This document shows, piece after piece, positions 1 through 11,225 of a stretch of 64,000 nt of DNA. Below the pieces are notes generated by a model. The model searched no databases. It saw only the letters and a program-made list of their open reading frames with translations, and had not been told where the DNA came from. The stretch's first letter is position 1; each line of letters starts with the position of its first letter. The position numbers were made by a program, and so were the translations under genes. Source of the DNA: Blattamonas nauphoetae. Taxonomy: Eukaryota; Preaxostyla; Oxymonadida. Location of the stretch: NCBI GenBank assembly GCA_033064195.1, contig JARBJD010000015.1:310001-374000 (forward strand), given 5' to 3'.

Positions 1-417
1 GACGTGAAAATGTGGACAGAACAAGCATCTTCGTTGACTGTAACAACGTCTCCGATCAAAATAACTCGAATCAAACAACGATATCGCATGAAATTAGCCA
101 ACTCCCGTCTCATCGAAAAAATCGAGGAAGAAATAGTATCCTTTGCTTTTTCTCATACGGTACTCTCCGATCCAATTAATTTGTAGGACGATTCTGAAAT
201 CGACGAGACTCATGTTCCAGTTGATTCTCGTGAACGGAAAACAAAAAAGAAAACGCGAAAAAAGAACAGGCGGAGGGGAGTCTACCGATCGAATGAGGGT
301 TGGGAGATAAGCAGTGAACCTGATGATTCTTCAGACAACATTTGCGCTGAAAAGAAGCGTCTTTTCATCGAGAAATTATACAGAAACCACAAAGAGAGCC
401 TTCTCACACCATCGTAA
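1..417 (+). CDS. 3' end of an unidentified gene with one 51-nt intron (5' partial)
   Basis: Frame 1 is open from the window edge to 135. It is interrupted by an in-frame TAG at 184-186 and then continues in the same frame to a TAA at 415-417. The segment 136-186 starts GTATCC and ends TTTGTAG, so it reads as a 51-nt GT-AG intron that removes the stop. The spliced product ends in a lysine/arginine-rich stretch (around 240-290) followed by acidic and then mixed residues (end LLTPS). No domain is recognisable. The stop lies only ten bases before the inverted-repeat element at 428. That insertion therefore hit the 3' flank and left the coding region whole. Confidence 0.6.
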
Positions 418-716
418 ACACTTTTTATAGTCACCGGATAAACCCGGTTTTATCCATAAACCCGAACAAATTATTTTATTGATTAATCATGTTGAAAATT
501 TCGGACACATTTCATAATTTTACTTTTCACTGATTCAAACCTCAAACTCATGGAGAATAGGCTCTGTTTGACATGACAAATGGGTAAAGATCATCTCATC
601 GTTTTCATTTCTAGCAAGGACCATTGATCAATGTCTGTACAACGACAGCAATTCGATCACCCATGAAACCGAGAGAGCATAGTTCGATTTGCCTGTCACG
701 ATCCTGACACTTTCGA

Positions 717-2255
717 TTGGACAGGATCATCGTTCTTCTCAATGAGTCGAAGCGTGTCCATTACTCACAGAAGGAGAGAATCCGTGGAGATCAAGAACAT
801 CTCCCGTCTACGTATCTTCATCTGAAGAAAACAGGATTCCGTTCGTCAATTCCAGTCATCTTGGTCTCACCAAAATACTGGTTCTTTGCGACAGACATGA
901 GCCCAAAACCAAATTGTGTCGTCTTTGCGTCCGATTTAGAACTGCTCAAACATCAAGCCGCTGAACATGGAAACGTGACACCGTCGAATTTGGTGAATTC
1001 GAGAGATGTGAAAATCAATCACAACGCTATCCACATCAACCTTTACCTGCTGCAGATGAATCGAACCAGAGGCTACAGAGGGAGAAGAAGAGAAGAAGAC
1101 CCCGTCACATCCCAACCCTTTCACAACATGTTTCTTGACCCATCACAACTTGACCCTCGTTCCTTCCCTTCGCTGAGCGACCAGGCGCAGTCTGAATTTG
1201 CGAACAACTATCACAATGTCTGGAAAGCCGGAATGATAAATGAAGAACACTTCCCATCTCTGCCTGGGGGAACCCCAGTTCGCTCGAACCCAATATCAAT
1301 GCGAGTGAAAAGAGAGATCAGAAGGCCAAGAGCTCCACCACAACCAAGTGGTCCTGTATTTCCGTCGCTTGATGACGATGACAGGACGTTATCAGTGCCA
1401 CCAGCGGGAAGAAAAGTGAGCCAGAACACATCACTCATCAACTCCATCCATTCCAGCGACCCTCAACCCATTTTCCAGCCAAGTGATTACCACCTGCCAC
1501 GGAAGGGAACTCAGTTGAACAACCAGTTCCTAGAACTCCCTGGTGCGAAGAAGCCCATCGAAAACGAAATCGTACTCAAGAAAACAACAAAGAAATCGAA
1601 AAAGACCGACCCCGATTCCAGTTTTCCTTCCCTCTCATCCTCCCAGCCTCAATTAGTCAACCTCAGCCGCAATCCAACAAACCACCGCCTCCTAAAGCCG
1701 ACCAAAAACCGAAACCAGGACCCGCCTTTCCCACCCTCCCAGACACTCGACCTGTCGATATTAAGCCAAAATCGACAATAATGCAACCAAAACCGAAGGT
1801 GAATGAAGTGTTCGTGCACGATATGAACTGGAACACTTCAATCGACAATTAAGTTCCGATCGAGTCGAAAAAAGGAAACGATTCAGAAATGCTGACGAAA
1901 CAAGAACATAAAAAGGCGAAATCAAAGCAGAACATGATCATAGACGACGATTGGAGTTCAATCACTGGTAACACCGAACCACGTCCCAAACCGAAAGTTG
2001 AAAGCATTGAACTGAGCTTCCCGACATTGGACGAAGCCAAACCGGTCAATCTGCAACCACGCGCGCCTCAACCATCGAAAAAGAAGAACAAGGAGAACAA
2101 GAAGGAGGAGGGTAAGTTCCCATCACTGGACACCGTTCAATCCACCCCTCCCGACCCTTCTCCCTCCCAACCTCCGAAATCCGAGAAAAAGAAGAACACA
2201 AACATGGACAAGTGCAAGCAGCCATCTCGCTCCCCCAGCTGGCCTGACAGAATAT
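717..2255 (+). pseudogene. ZNF598/Hel2-like ribosome-quality-control E3 ligase, C-terminal part, decayed
   Basis: ZNF598/Hel2 ubiquitinates collided ribosomes; it has an N-terminal RING, C2H2 fingers and short FPxL-type motifs in its tail. Here the last finger is readable near 915-975 (CVVFASDLELLKHQAAEHG). An arginine-rich stretch follows (GYRGRRREED, about 1070-1100), then repeated FPSL/FPTL motifs (near 1165, 1252, 1357, 1620, 1730, 2020 and 2115). The FPxL series changes frame around 1650 and meets an in-frame TAA at 1846-1848. The RING and earlier fingers are not readable upstream. The identity is good, but the copy looks inactive. It lies wholly inside the 428-7357 element. Confidence 0.6.
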
Positions 2256-4298
2256 TTGGAGGAAGGCGAACTGAACGATGGAGATCTGCTTGTTGCCCTC
2301 TCGTCTCCCACAGGCGAGGCAGTAGAAGACAGAAACAATCGTGTTGTTCGAACATTGCGAAGTGCCGTTCCCATACGACGGGAATTCATTCAGCAGTTTT
2401 ATCGACATGTTTGCTTTGTATATAACCCAAAATTGCTCCGAAATTGTTCCCGTCTCGCCAAGCAAACTCTCAAAACGACCTGACATCTCTCATCGACCCA
2501 CACCATCCGAGATTCTTCGCCCACAAGAAGTGAAAGAGTGTTTTGTTGTCGCAATTCGCCATCAAACGCTGGTCCTGTACATCTTCCTTTTGTTGGTTAC
2601 TGTGTTCATCTCACGCACTTATCCATTTGCGCTCGCTCAAGGACGGATCAATGCTCAGACAAAGCAGCGAGTGACGAATCTCTCTCCCGACATCGAAACA
2701 ATACTGGTGTATTCCATGTCGAGGCTTGTTCACTTCATGGGGAAGGAATCGATGGATGAGGAGGATGTCGAGACGGTTCTACGGCAGGCATCGCAACGCA
2801 TCCGTCTCGATTTCCTCATCTCCAACGATTCTGTCACCCCAGTCAGAGACATACTCGACCCTCTTCTCAACGTTGGAACCATCGCCTGCCCTGTCTCCAT
2901 CGATGACCACGCCAAGCGGGAGATCATCGCGAATTTCTTGCATCGATACTTCACACCTCTTTCGTTCTACTTTGTGCGTGTGAGTGGAACTCGCCGAGAT
3001 TCCGCGCGAAACAAAGATGCTCTGAACTACCGCCAGTTCAACTCACACAGAGACCAAGATGTGCAAACAGCTCGGATGAAGGCGAAGGAGCGACAGAGAG
3101 ATGCTGACAAATCCAACGACATCGTCGACTCGATGTTCAACGCTCTTTCAGCCATTTTCACCCGCGTCCATGGCGCACATAGCGCCCTCGGCCGCACTCG
3201 GACAATCTGGAATGTGTCTGACGTCGACGTCTTTTTTTGGGAACATCCCAACACTCAATCTGTCATCCGAAGAGTTCGTCCGCTTTCTGGATCTCGTCTG
3301 TCGGCTCCTTGTCTCGACGGTGGGGACTTTCGTGGCTGTGAAGAAGAGCATGAGCACGTCTTGGACTCAATTAATAGTGTTTAAGAAGAAGACGGAAGAA
3401 CTGCGGCAAACAATTGGCGATTCTGAGATGCTCGTTGCCTCTCAGCCATCTGGAGAAGCGATGAACGATGTTGTGAAGATGCTCGACCAAGCGATCAGGA
3501 GGAGAGAGACAATGATTGGAGAGCGTGAGGATCGTAACCTCCGTGCCTCTGATTACAACCAGATTCCAGAATCACTCAGCGACACGTTTAAGAAACTTCC
3601 GCGAACGGTTGTGTCTCGGATGAGCGACATCTTCGGGTTCACTGATCAAACCATCGTTGAACTCAACCACGCTGAACAAATTGATGAGTCTCTCGCGTTT
3701 TGATATACTCCATTTGGAGTCAGAAGTCAACAAACTCAGATTTGATATCCAGTCACTCAACGAGCAGAAGCTGAAACTCAGCCCTCTCCCCGTCACTTCG
3801 AAAGACCAACCTCAGTCGAAAGCAATCTCGACTGCAAGGACATGTTTTTTTGAAAGCGGAAGATGTTGTGTTCACGAGTGATGATGTGATGATGACAATC
3901 TCACAGGAAATGCTCATCGCAGACGAGACAAACGCTCTCGGTAACTCCATCTTCACAGCTGCTCATTTTGTGTTTGTCTCGTCCTCCATCGATCATTCAA
4001 AGCATGACTTTAAGAACACAGTTTTCAGACGCATTCTGTGAAGGAATCCAATCCCCTTCTCGTCTAAGGTTGATCCTGCAAGGCAAGTGATGAACCTGAA
4101 GTTCGACACTCTCTCACAATCTCGAGTCTCATCAAAAAGTCATTCCACCGACACCATTTTCTGAGTAGGTTTCCGTGAGTTGGGCATGTGATCTGACAAA
4201 CCAGAGACAATCAATACGACGGAAGCTCCACCTTCAGACACCGTGTCGCAGGTCTGCTAATTCAACAAAACGTGCCAACAAGAAGTTGATGGATGACC
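2256..4298 (+). pseudogene. Decayed reading frames of an unidentified protein
   Basis: Successive plus-strand segments in different frames read like one protein broken by many small indels: 2341-3384 (up to 347 codons), 3250-3703, 3690-3850 and 3850-4041. Readable parts include an acidic helix near 2750 (MDEEDVETVLRQASQRIR), a charged region at 3380-3540 and a heptad-like stretch near 3715-3780 (LESEVNKLRFDIQSLNEQK). I do not recognise the family. The nested element at 4302 splits the last segment (..KKLMDDL) from its continuation at 4780. Confidence 0.4.
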
Positions 4299-4301
4299 TC
4301 A

Positions 4302-4776
4302 TAGTGGTCGGATAAACCCGTTAACTCCGATAAACCCGTTAAAACATCCCCCATTTCACATATATCATCTCTTTCACACGACTCATCAGTTGTACCTGTA
4401 AGAAAACCCTAGTGAGAATTCTGGAAGGAATTGTGACTCTTTCAGAGATTGGATCAAAGACAATGGGTCTATTCAAATGGATGAAATGTCAACGACGACA
4501 CAGCGCAAGTTATTCTGACCATGAAAAGCTCGACTCGCAACACATGATCCCTCTAGTTCTCGGAAATAGATTTGTTCAACTTCGTTCAAAAAACAACGTT
4601 CACTTTTCGCTTTGCATTTCACAATCATTCTTTCATGAAGAACTCTAGTTTTAAAAAAAATGAGGAAATGCATGAATGTGAAGTGGAAGGAGAATTAAGA
4701 TGAAGAGGGGAGACTGTTTCGTCCCTTTGGAAGGGTTAACGGGTTTATCCGCTCTAACGGGTTTGTCCGGGTACTA
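4302..4776. mobile_element. 475-bp non-autonomous TIR element (MITE) nested in the 428-7357 element
   Basis: The ends are TAGTGGTCGGATAAACCCG at 4302 and the inverted CGGGTTTGTCCGGGTACTA ending at 4776. They are flanked by TCA on both sides (4299-4301 and 4777-4779). A second internal GATAAACCCGTTA motif is also mirrored, giving about 40 bp of imperfect inverted repeat. The interior is non-coding and AT-rich. Ends and duplication size match the larger element around it, so this is probably a deletion derivative mobilised by the same transposase. Confidence 0.75.
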
Positions 4777-4779
4777 TCA

Positions 4780-6756
4780 ACTTGTTCGGAACTCGCCAAA
4801 GACACACTGCTCCCTGACCTACGCCAAAGCTCCTTTCAACAACACGCCTCCAGACATCCAGCCCAGCTACGCTCAACTCATTCAACATCGATGATTGTCA
4901 GACATTCAAGTCCACCCTCACCGCCCACCAACACGGTCTGTCTGAAGACTCACTTTCCTCAACATTCAATGGATTGTGGATGAAATCTTGAGGCCAGTAT
5001 CTCTCGTTGATTCCGAACCACAAAGCTACATTCAACGCTCAAACAGAGAGGCTCAACGAAGTGTGACAGAAATGGACTTCATGAAGAGTTTACTCTCTCG
5101 TTCGATCCTCACTGATTCAATGTCTCAACATCGCAGTTGGGACAAGAACAATCCGTGGTAGACTCTGACATCAACTATTCCCAATCTGGCCCTTCTTCGA
5201 AGCACATGTCCCCCTCCAGCACCAACAGACGACCAATTCGCACATGTCTCCCTGACCGAGTCAGTCGCCTCACATCACGAGATCAATGCAATCAACACAC
5301 ACTGCCACAAATGATCTCTCTGCAAGCGACACGAGTGACCAGGATTTGATGAATGAGAATGTTGCCGCTCTGTTTCTCACTGTTGCCGATTGGAATCCGG
5401 CACACATCGATGTGACAGCCCCTCTGATCATTCCAACCAACTCAAAATTGAATCTCTCTCCACTTTTTCATCGTCGTGAACTCCGCTCTCCCAAACGCCC
5501 CGCTCTCATACACACATCGAACTCCAATTCCTCATCCACAATCACGCGTTGTGTATCAGCTTCCACCACTCCAACGTACGATGACCTCCACGGATACGAC
5601 ACCATCGAGGTGGATGAGCTCATTTGCCGTACGATACGATGTGTCTCTACGCTCACGGCTAGATGTCAGACAATCATGTTCCAGTATTCCTGAGAGACAA
5701 AACAACACAGCTCTTTGCATCACTTGCCCATCTTCCTGAGGAAAGGAGTCGATGATGCAATGGTTACCGCACCCAGGCCTAATCCTTAATCCCACACCGA
5801 ACAGAGAAATGAACACGGACAATCTTGCTCAGTGAACTCTCTTCTTGCTTTTCGTTGGACAGCACGATCAGACATCCATTGTGAGGGAAGCGACAACACT
5901 CAGCAAGACGGTCCCCCTCCAATCCAATACGAGTGATGGACACATCCCGTTGATCGTAAAATCAGCAGCAACAACAACGAGGTCAACCTCCACATCACAC
6001 ACTCCCTTGAAGTTCGCCACCCTCGTTGACCTGCATGCCCCGTACAACGGGTTCATGTTCAAATGTGTCAGTCACATCGTCTTTTCCATCACTTGCATCA
6101 ATGGTCATCTTTCCAGATTGGAAACGCGAAGGACCAGACCCTCTCAAAATGATCAGAGGCAAAGGAGCAGGTGTGATGGTCTTGTGCTGAAGTCAGAGGG
6201 CAATTTTGTTTGTCGATGAATCAGTTTGTTGTCTCCTTTCACCGCTTAACCATTGTTCATTCTCGCCCCCCTCTTCATTCTATTCAATCTTTCCCGTTTA
6301 TTCTTCTTCTTTATGCTCCTGTTTCATTAGTTTTCAACGCCCTCCACAACAGTACATCTCTAACTCGATCATTTTCTCCTCGAGCTCATGAACGACAAAG
6401 CTCATTGTCAGCAAAGTCTGAACCTTCTAACTCCCACACCAGCGCCACACTCACACTCTTCAACTTGCCCACGCAGAAGCCTCTCACCATTAGGTTCCAG
6501 CCATCCAACTCCGACAGCAGATCATGAAGACATGAACTGATAGAACGTTCCCGACTCTCTCAATATCGGAATGAAGCAATACTGGTTCAAACTGTCCTCC
6601 GCCACCACTAGAATCGGCTACGTGTCCCACTCATCCGGACCTCGTTTACGACTCGCTCACTGTCGCTCTTGGTCGGCGGAGAACGTCAAAGATGAATCAG
6701 ACGAAGTCGACCTGAACACATTCTCGGAACTGCAAGCAACCTCCCGCACGTCCTAA
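4780..6756 (+). pseudogene. Decayed reading frames, unidentified, continuation beyond the nested element
   Basis: Short plus-strand frames (4790-4894, 4976-5161, 5286-5693, 5845-6219, 6571-6756) change phase every 150-400 bases. Removing the nested element joins KKLMDDL at 4298 to NLFGTRQ at 4780 in a sensible way, so this was probably one gene before that insertion. Fragments such as LIIPTNSKLNLSPLFHRREL (5430-5480) and HAPYNGFMFKCVSH (6030-6070) look protein-like. No family is recognised. Confidence 0.35.
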
Positions 6757-7360
6757 TGTGTGTCATTCACCCTCTCCATTCATGAATTATCCCTTTCTCT
6801 ACTCTTCGGCTTTGGTCCTTCCATGTGAGTGTTCTTTCTGGGATTGGGCTGGGCATGAAAGAGCCATCTCTTTTCGTTCTCTCCTTCAACAATGCCCACT
6901 CCGACTCCCAACCAATACTCCAAAACTCGCCCAAAAGCTCCTCTCTCCATCCACTGTTCCAGATCATCCCGCTGGCTCTCAATTTCAAATAGACTCACCT
7001 CTAAATCCTTCCACTCCCACTTGACATACTCTGTCTCCACCGAGCTCAACCGGCCTTCATCTGAACGAACTGTGAAAGATGAAGCAACTACTCCATAACT
7101 CTTTGCTATCATTCTTTCATCTCTTTTATCCTAACTATCTTTGTCATTTCATGAAATGTCAATCTCGTGAGACGCATTTATGTGGGATCCAATCTTGATC
7201 TAAACCATTAAAATATTAGAGAAGAACTCTCACGAAATTTGTGATGTGGTGAGATAAAAATGCAAATTTCAAGATCAGTGCAATTATTTCAACTTGATTT
7301 CTCAAAAAAAGAATTTGATCGAGTTTATGAATTTTGATCGGGTTTATCCGGGCACTATTA

Positions 7361-7872
7361 TCACTTTTGTCTGTTTTTTAAGTCATAATCCTCCAACTTT
7401 CTGAAATAACCAATGAAAACAAGTCATAATTGTCTACGAAGAGCAGGGGTACGCTCCCAAGTTTTCAAAAATTTTTCCACATATTGTTCATCACTTCGGA
7501 ATTGTTCGGAAAAAGAGACTTTGCCAATTTTTTCTGAGATTCGGACATTTTTGGAATCAGGTTTGATATTCATAAGTATCCCTTCTCCCTTTTCTGATCT
7601 TTCATTTTTCGTTGTTTTTTTTCCTGGATGAGTGTTCTTGAATGATTAATCTTTCATCTCTCTTCTCATCTCTCGTTGACTCTTACCCTTAGATCTGGAT
7701 GAACTCCCAACTCGCTGTGCGATTGCAGAATCGTGTGGTCTTGTGTCGATCCTCTCTGGCATTGTCTCATCTGACAGCTCGATTGGATTGAGAGTTTGTT
7801 TTTCGTTCATTTCATCCTCGTATTCTGTTGTATTTCAGAGCATAGCTTCCAGTTTGTTGGCACTGATTCAAA
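7361..7872. other. Sparse T-rich segment between the TIR element and the next gene
   Basis: Outside the element, the plus strand holds T-rich sequence with short frames (7413-7631, 7743-7870) that could be exons of the gene at 7873. I see no clear start, domain or splice pair, and nothing else. Confidence 0.3.
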
Positions 7873-8793
7873 ATGCTCTCGGATCACGCAAAATTCAGAA
7901 AACAGAACATTGTCATTTCCTATCACATTACAACAAATCAACGAATTCAAAACCAAATGAATGACCTGAACGAAGAACTTGTCGAGCTTTACACCACCGT
8001 TCGCAGCAAGAAAACACTAATGGCCCAAGATCCCGGAAAGATGGACAGCTGACAGAAGATGTTTGATTCCGTTCTGAACGATTTCGATGCAAGTTGGAAA
8101 TCTGACTTTTTCCAACACTCTCGATTCGACGGAATATTTTTCGAAGCATTCACGCTGATGAACGAACGTCAACTGAGATTTGAAGCCTCATTATCAGACA
8201 TGCACCCTCTTCTGAACCATGTCGCGGAACGGACGTGGATGTTGGTCAATACAAATCGGAGATTCAAGAAACAGTCCAAAATTGGGGCCGATGCCATCGA
8301 AATATTCGACGAGGCTTTTGTTCAGAGGTCTGGCAGTAAGTTCAAGCTTCGTCCTGGCACCCACTTGAAACCGATCTGTTTCATCCCAACAACGCTGTTC
8401 TCTCAACCTATTAACTCAGATATTGCCAAACTCTCGCTCCTTTGTGATGGTCCAGGCACAGTTTGGGTCGGGATTGTATCGCCTCATCTAGTGGACACAG
8501 GAACCAAGTCTTTTTTCCGCGACGAAACAGGTGATAGACAATACTGGACTGTTCAGGAAAGAGACTCCCGATCAAACGTGATGATTGCAGTTGACACTCG
8601 TGCCCACGCCCGAAGTGTGAAGATCAGAATCCGCAACTGGACATGTCGTGAAGATATCAACAAAGCCCCAATTCCGTTCCGATTTGTTGTTCAACTTGAA
8701 GATAGGTCACCACCCGTGCTCATCAAATCGCTGACATTCTCAAACAAGCCCACTCTGACGGGAGATGAGTTCAATCTTCGATTCCCTGAATAG
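7873..8793 (+). CDS. Unidentified protein of about 280 aa, probably with one 57-nt intron
   Basis: An ATG at 7873 opens a frame that meets TGA at 8050-8052. The same frame then stays open from 8053 to a TAG at 8791-8793. The segment 7999-8055 begins GTTCGC and ends CTGACAG, holds a CACTAAT branch-like motif, and is 57 nt long. Splicing it out removes the stop and keeps the frame. The N-terminal part is charged and helical (QNQMNDLNEELVELY). The rest alternates hydrophobic and polar residues, as in a beta-rich domain, with one WTC motif. There is no signal peptide or membrane segment and no recognised family. If the intron is wrong, this is a pseudogene with one stop. Confidence 0.5.
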
Positions 8794-9102
8794 TCGTTCA
8801 TTGTCAGATCAAGACCCATTTCTCGCCTGATTTTGCTCTTCTGACGTTCATCACTTCCTCCTCTTCCACATAATCGTCACATCACATTCCTATCTTCGTT
8901 GTTGAAATTTCGCTCTTCATCTCTGAAGTTCAATGCTTAACATTGGCCAAATTTCGCGAAAATGATGGTTTTCGAGATTCAGCACTTGACTCAGAGAGAG
9001 ACTGTTCCAGACATGCTGAATTTTGAAGCCAAACGTTGAATCAATCATTTTGAAGAATGGGTTCATGATCTAACCTCATTGCCTCTTCTTTGATTGTCAA
9101 AA

Positions 9103-9507
9103 ATGTTTTGGCTTTCTCTTTTGACAGTTGCATCATATGAAGCAACATCTCTGTCTGATATTCTGAATCATCACCTTGATCTCGATAACCAAAACAATCA
9201 ACCAAACAACGATGTCCTCCAACTCTCTCCGGGTGTCTTTAAACTCCTCGATTATCCGGTGATATCCACGATGCTGAAGATGGAGGGAACAACTTCCACA
9301 ATCTCTCATTCCGACCCTGAGAGACAAACAGTTGTGAACGAACTCGAAATGTGCGAATCCACGATGACTTCGCACTATCGTCAAATTAACCCCAGACTGA
9401 GTCAAGACAAAGATAATGATGAGGAGATCACGTCTCACACCTTTATTTTGCCATTTCGTTCCTTGTTCCTGAACATTCTCTCGCCCATTTCTGAAATTTC
9501 ATCATGA
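9103..9507 (+). CDS. Signal-peptide ORF, probable N-terminal part of a beta-helix surface protein
   Basis: The ATG at 9103 starts a hydrophobic leader (MFWLSLLTVASYEATS) typical of a secretory signal. The sequence continues into a segment like the N-termini of the Blattamonas-type beta-helix membrane proteins (VLQLSPGVFKL, then MLKMEGTTSTISHS). The frame stops at 9507, and the next 1.7 kb has many stops. It therefore does not join cleanly to the large beta-helix ORF at 11.2 kb. It may be the decayed first part of that gene or a separate small secreted protein. Confidence 0.4.
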   Translation: MFWLSLLTVASYEATSLSDILNHHLDLDNQNNQPNNDVLQLSPGVFKLLDYPVISTMLKMEGTTSTISHSDPERQTVVNELEMCESTMTSHYRQINPRLSQDKDNDEEITSHTFILPFRSLFLNILSPISEISS

Positions 9508-11192
9508 CAGAAAACACTTTTGAGAAACAGTTCTCCACATGTCAACTCGATTCTCATTCAGAAAGTTCTAATATGTCCCCTTCAGATCAAAAGATCTCAT
9601 CAAAACAGCCTTTCTCGTTGTGAAACGTGTTGGATGAAAGTCGATGTCTAAATTACCTCCTTATGCCCAACAATTGATACTATGACAACACAATCCAGCA
9701 TCTTTTCTATGTTTTCAATTCATCTCACACATTCTTCTGCAAAATTCGCACATCCAAACTGCCTATTCAAAATCATGCCATTTCTTCGCCAAATTCCATT
9801 CGAAGTACATAATGGAACGCGTTAATGTGCTTTCAACGAAACTTATCATTTGGAGTATTTTGTCTGAGAATGGATGGAGTCAATCTGAAGAGATACAGAC
9901 GAATCACCACATATCCCTTCTTTTCTCAACTGGACGAAACTTCGTGAGTCTGCCGTTCTTTTTCAAGTTACATCCACTCAATTCATCGTTTATAGATTCT
10001 ATAGTCACATCTTACCATTCTATCACTCTATTTTCATCAGCGGACAACTGTAGTTGAAATTGGTTATTATTTGAGACGACTCTGCAAGTCTTTCTGTCAG
10101 AAAACAGCACTTTATTCGATGAAGATCATTTAGACAAGCGTGTGAGACACATGAAAAGTGCTGTTTTGCCAGGAGACAAAAGGAGCGGATATCTCGATCA
10201 AACGGTTATTGATCTTTCTAGTTCATATTCGCGAATCAAAACAGGAACTCTCTCAGATATCTCCCTCTCACATAACCATCATCTCACTATCAAGAACGTA
10301 TTGTCAGCTCAAAGAAAAAATGACATGTTTCACGCTCCTGGATTCGAAAACAGGAAAAAGATGACATGATAATTGATCACAAAGACAAATAACTTTTATG
10401 GTTTTCATATTATCACGAAACTCAAAAGTGCGTAGTCATCGTGGATTCGCACAAATTGTCCCAATAATTTTGAAAAGAGCCAAAACACTATGGATGGTTT
10501 CACTTTTTTTATTTTTCTCCAAATTCTTAAAATCACTCAAATATGATGGAAAAGGGGTTTGTTTCGAAATTGAGCTTCGATCGTGACGAGAAACGACACT
10601 TTTTTGAAACGCCAATTGAACACATTTATTGTTTCAAAAACAGATGAGAGAAGATCATGAGGTGAGACAATGTGAAAAAAGAAGGTTCTACAATGGAGAG
10701 TACGGATAAGATGTATTGTGAAGAAATAGAGGCAAAATACTCAATAGTCTCGAAAATGCTCTATTGCACTTGAATTATCAGTTGAAATTAGATTTCTGCA
10801 TGAACCCAGGAGTACAAGTATTTTTTCTTGAATTGGACACATGTTTGCACCCATCTGGCAAGATCATCATCGATCGTGTCCTGAACACTCCTTTCCTTTG
10901 TCTATCTGAAATTATGAGAGATAATTGAGAACAAACAGGTTTTATATGTCTGTTTGACACTGGTGAAGAGACATTGGGACATCATTATCTTAATCTCCAA
11001 GAGTAACCGTCATGGAAAAAGAGAATCCGCTTTCAGGTGCTACGAGTTTCAAAGAAAGTGAAAAGAGCACACCCGATCTTCACACATGTGACTTGATGTA
11101 CATCGATCTGAGTGGAACGCAGTTTATCAAAGGTGGAGCAGTGAGGTCACAATGAAGGTTGGAGAGTCAGTGCTTGAAAAGAGGATGTGTAG
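9508..11192 (+). other. Stop-rich segment between leader ORF and beta-helix gene
   Basis: No frame longer than about 80 codons is convincing. The 10142-10369 frames are short. A 25-bp sequence at 9351-9375 recurs inverted at 10428-10452 with one mismatch. The segment probably represents decayed or replaced 5' coding sequence of the beta-helix gene. Confidence 0.3.
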
Positions 11193-11225
11193 AAACGAAG
11201 TTTTGAGAGAAGATATCCGTGGAGA

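Larger units (their letters stand above)
428..7357. mobile_element. 6.9 kb terminal-inverted-repeat DNA element (family with TAGTG..CCGGATAAACCCG ends)
   Basis: The left end begins TAGTCACCGGATAAACCCG at 428. The right end finishes with its inverted counterpart at 7357 (CGGGTTTATCCGGGCACTA). Both are flanked by TTA (425-427 and 7358-7360), a 3-bp target duplication. Imperfect inverted similarity runs about 40 bp inwards. A smaller relative with the same ends and a TCA duplication sits inside at 4302-4776. Three-bp duplications occur in PIF/Harbinger elements, but no DDE transposase was recognised, so the superfamily is only a suggestion. The interior carries a decayed ZNF598-like gene and other broken frames on the plus strand. 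It may be host DNA picked up by the element, or its own decayed genes. Confidence 0.7.

Noticed and set aside
1846-1848. In-frame TAA in the ZNF598-like gene as a reassigned glutamine codon (known in some oxymonads)
   Set aside because: The large intact ORFs in the window all end at ordinary stops and contain no internal TAA/TAG, and the same gene also shows a frame change, so decay explains it.
428-7357. Polinton-type or other large virus-like element
   Set aside because: The target duplication is 3 bp, and no polymerase, integrase, ATPase or capsid-like frame was seen.
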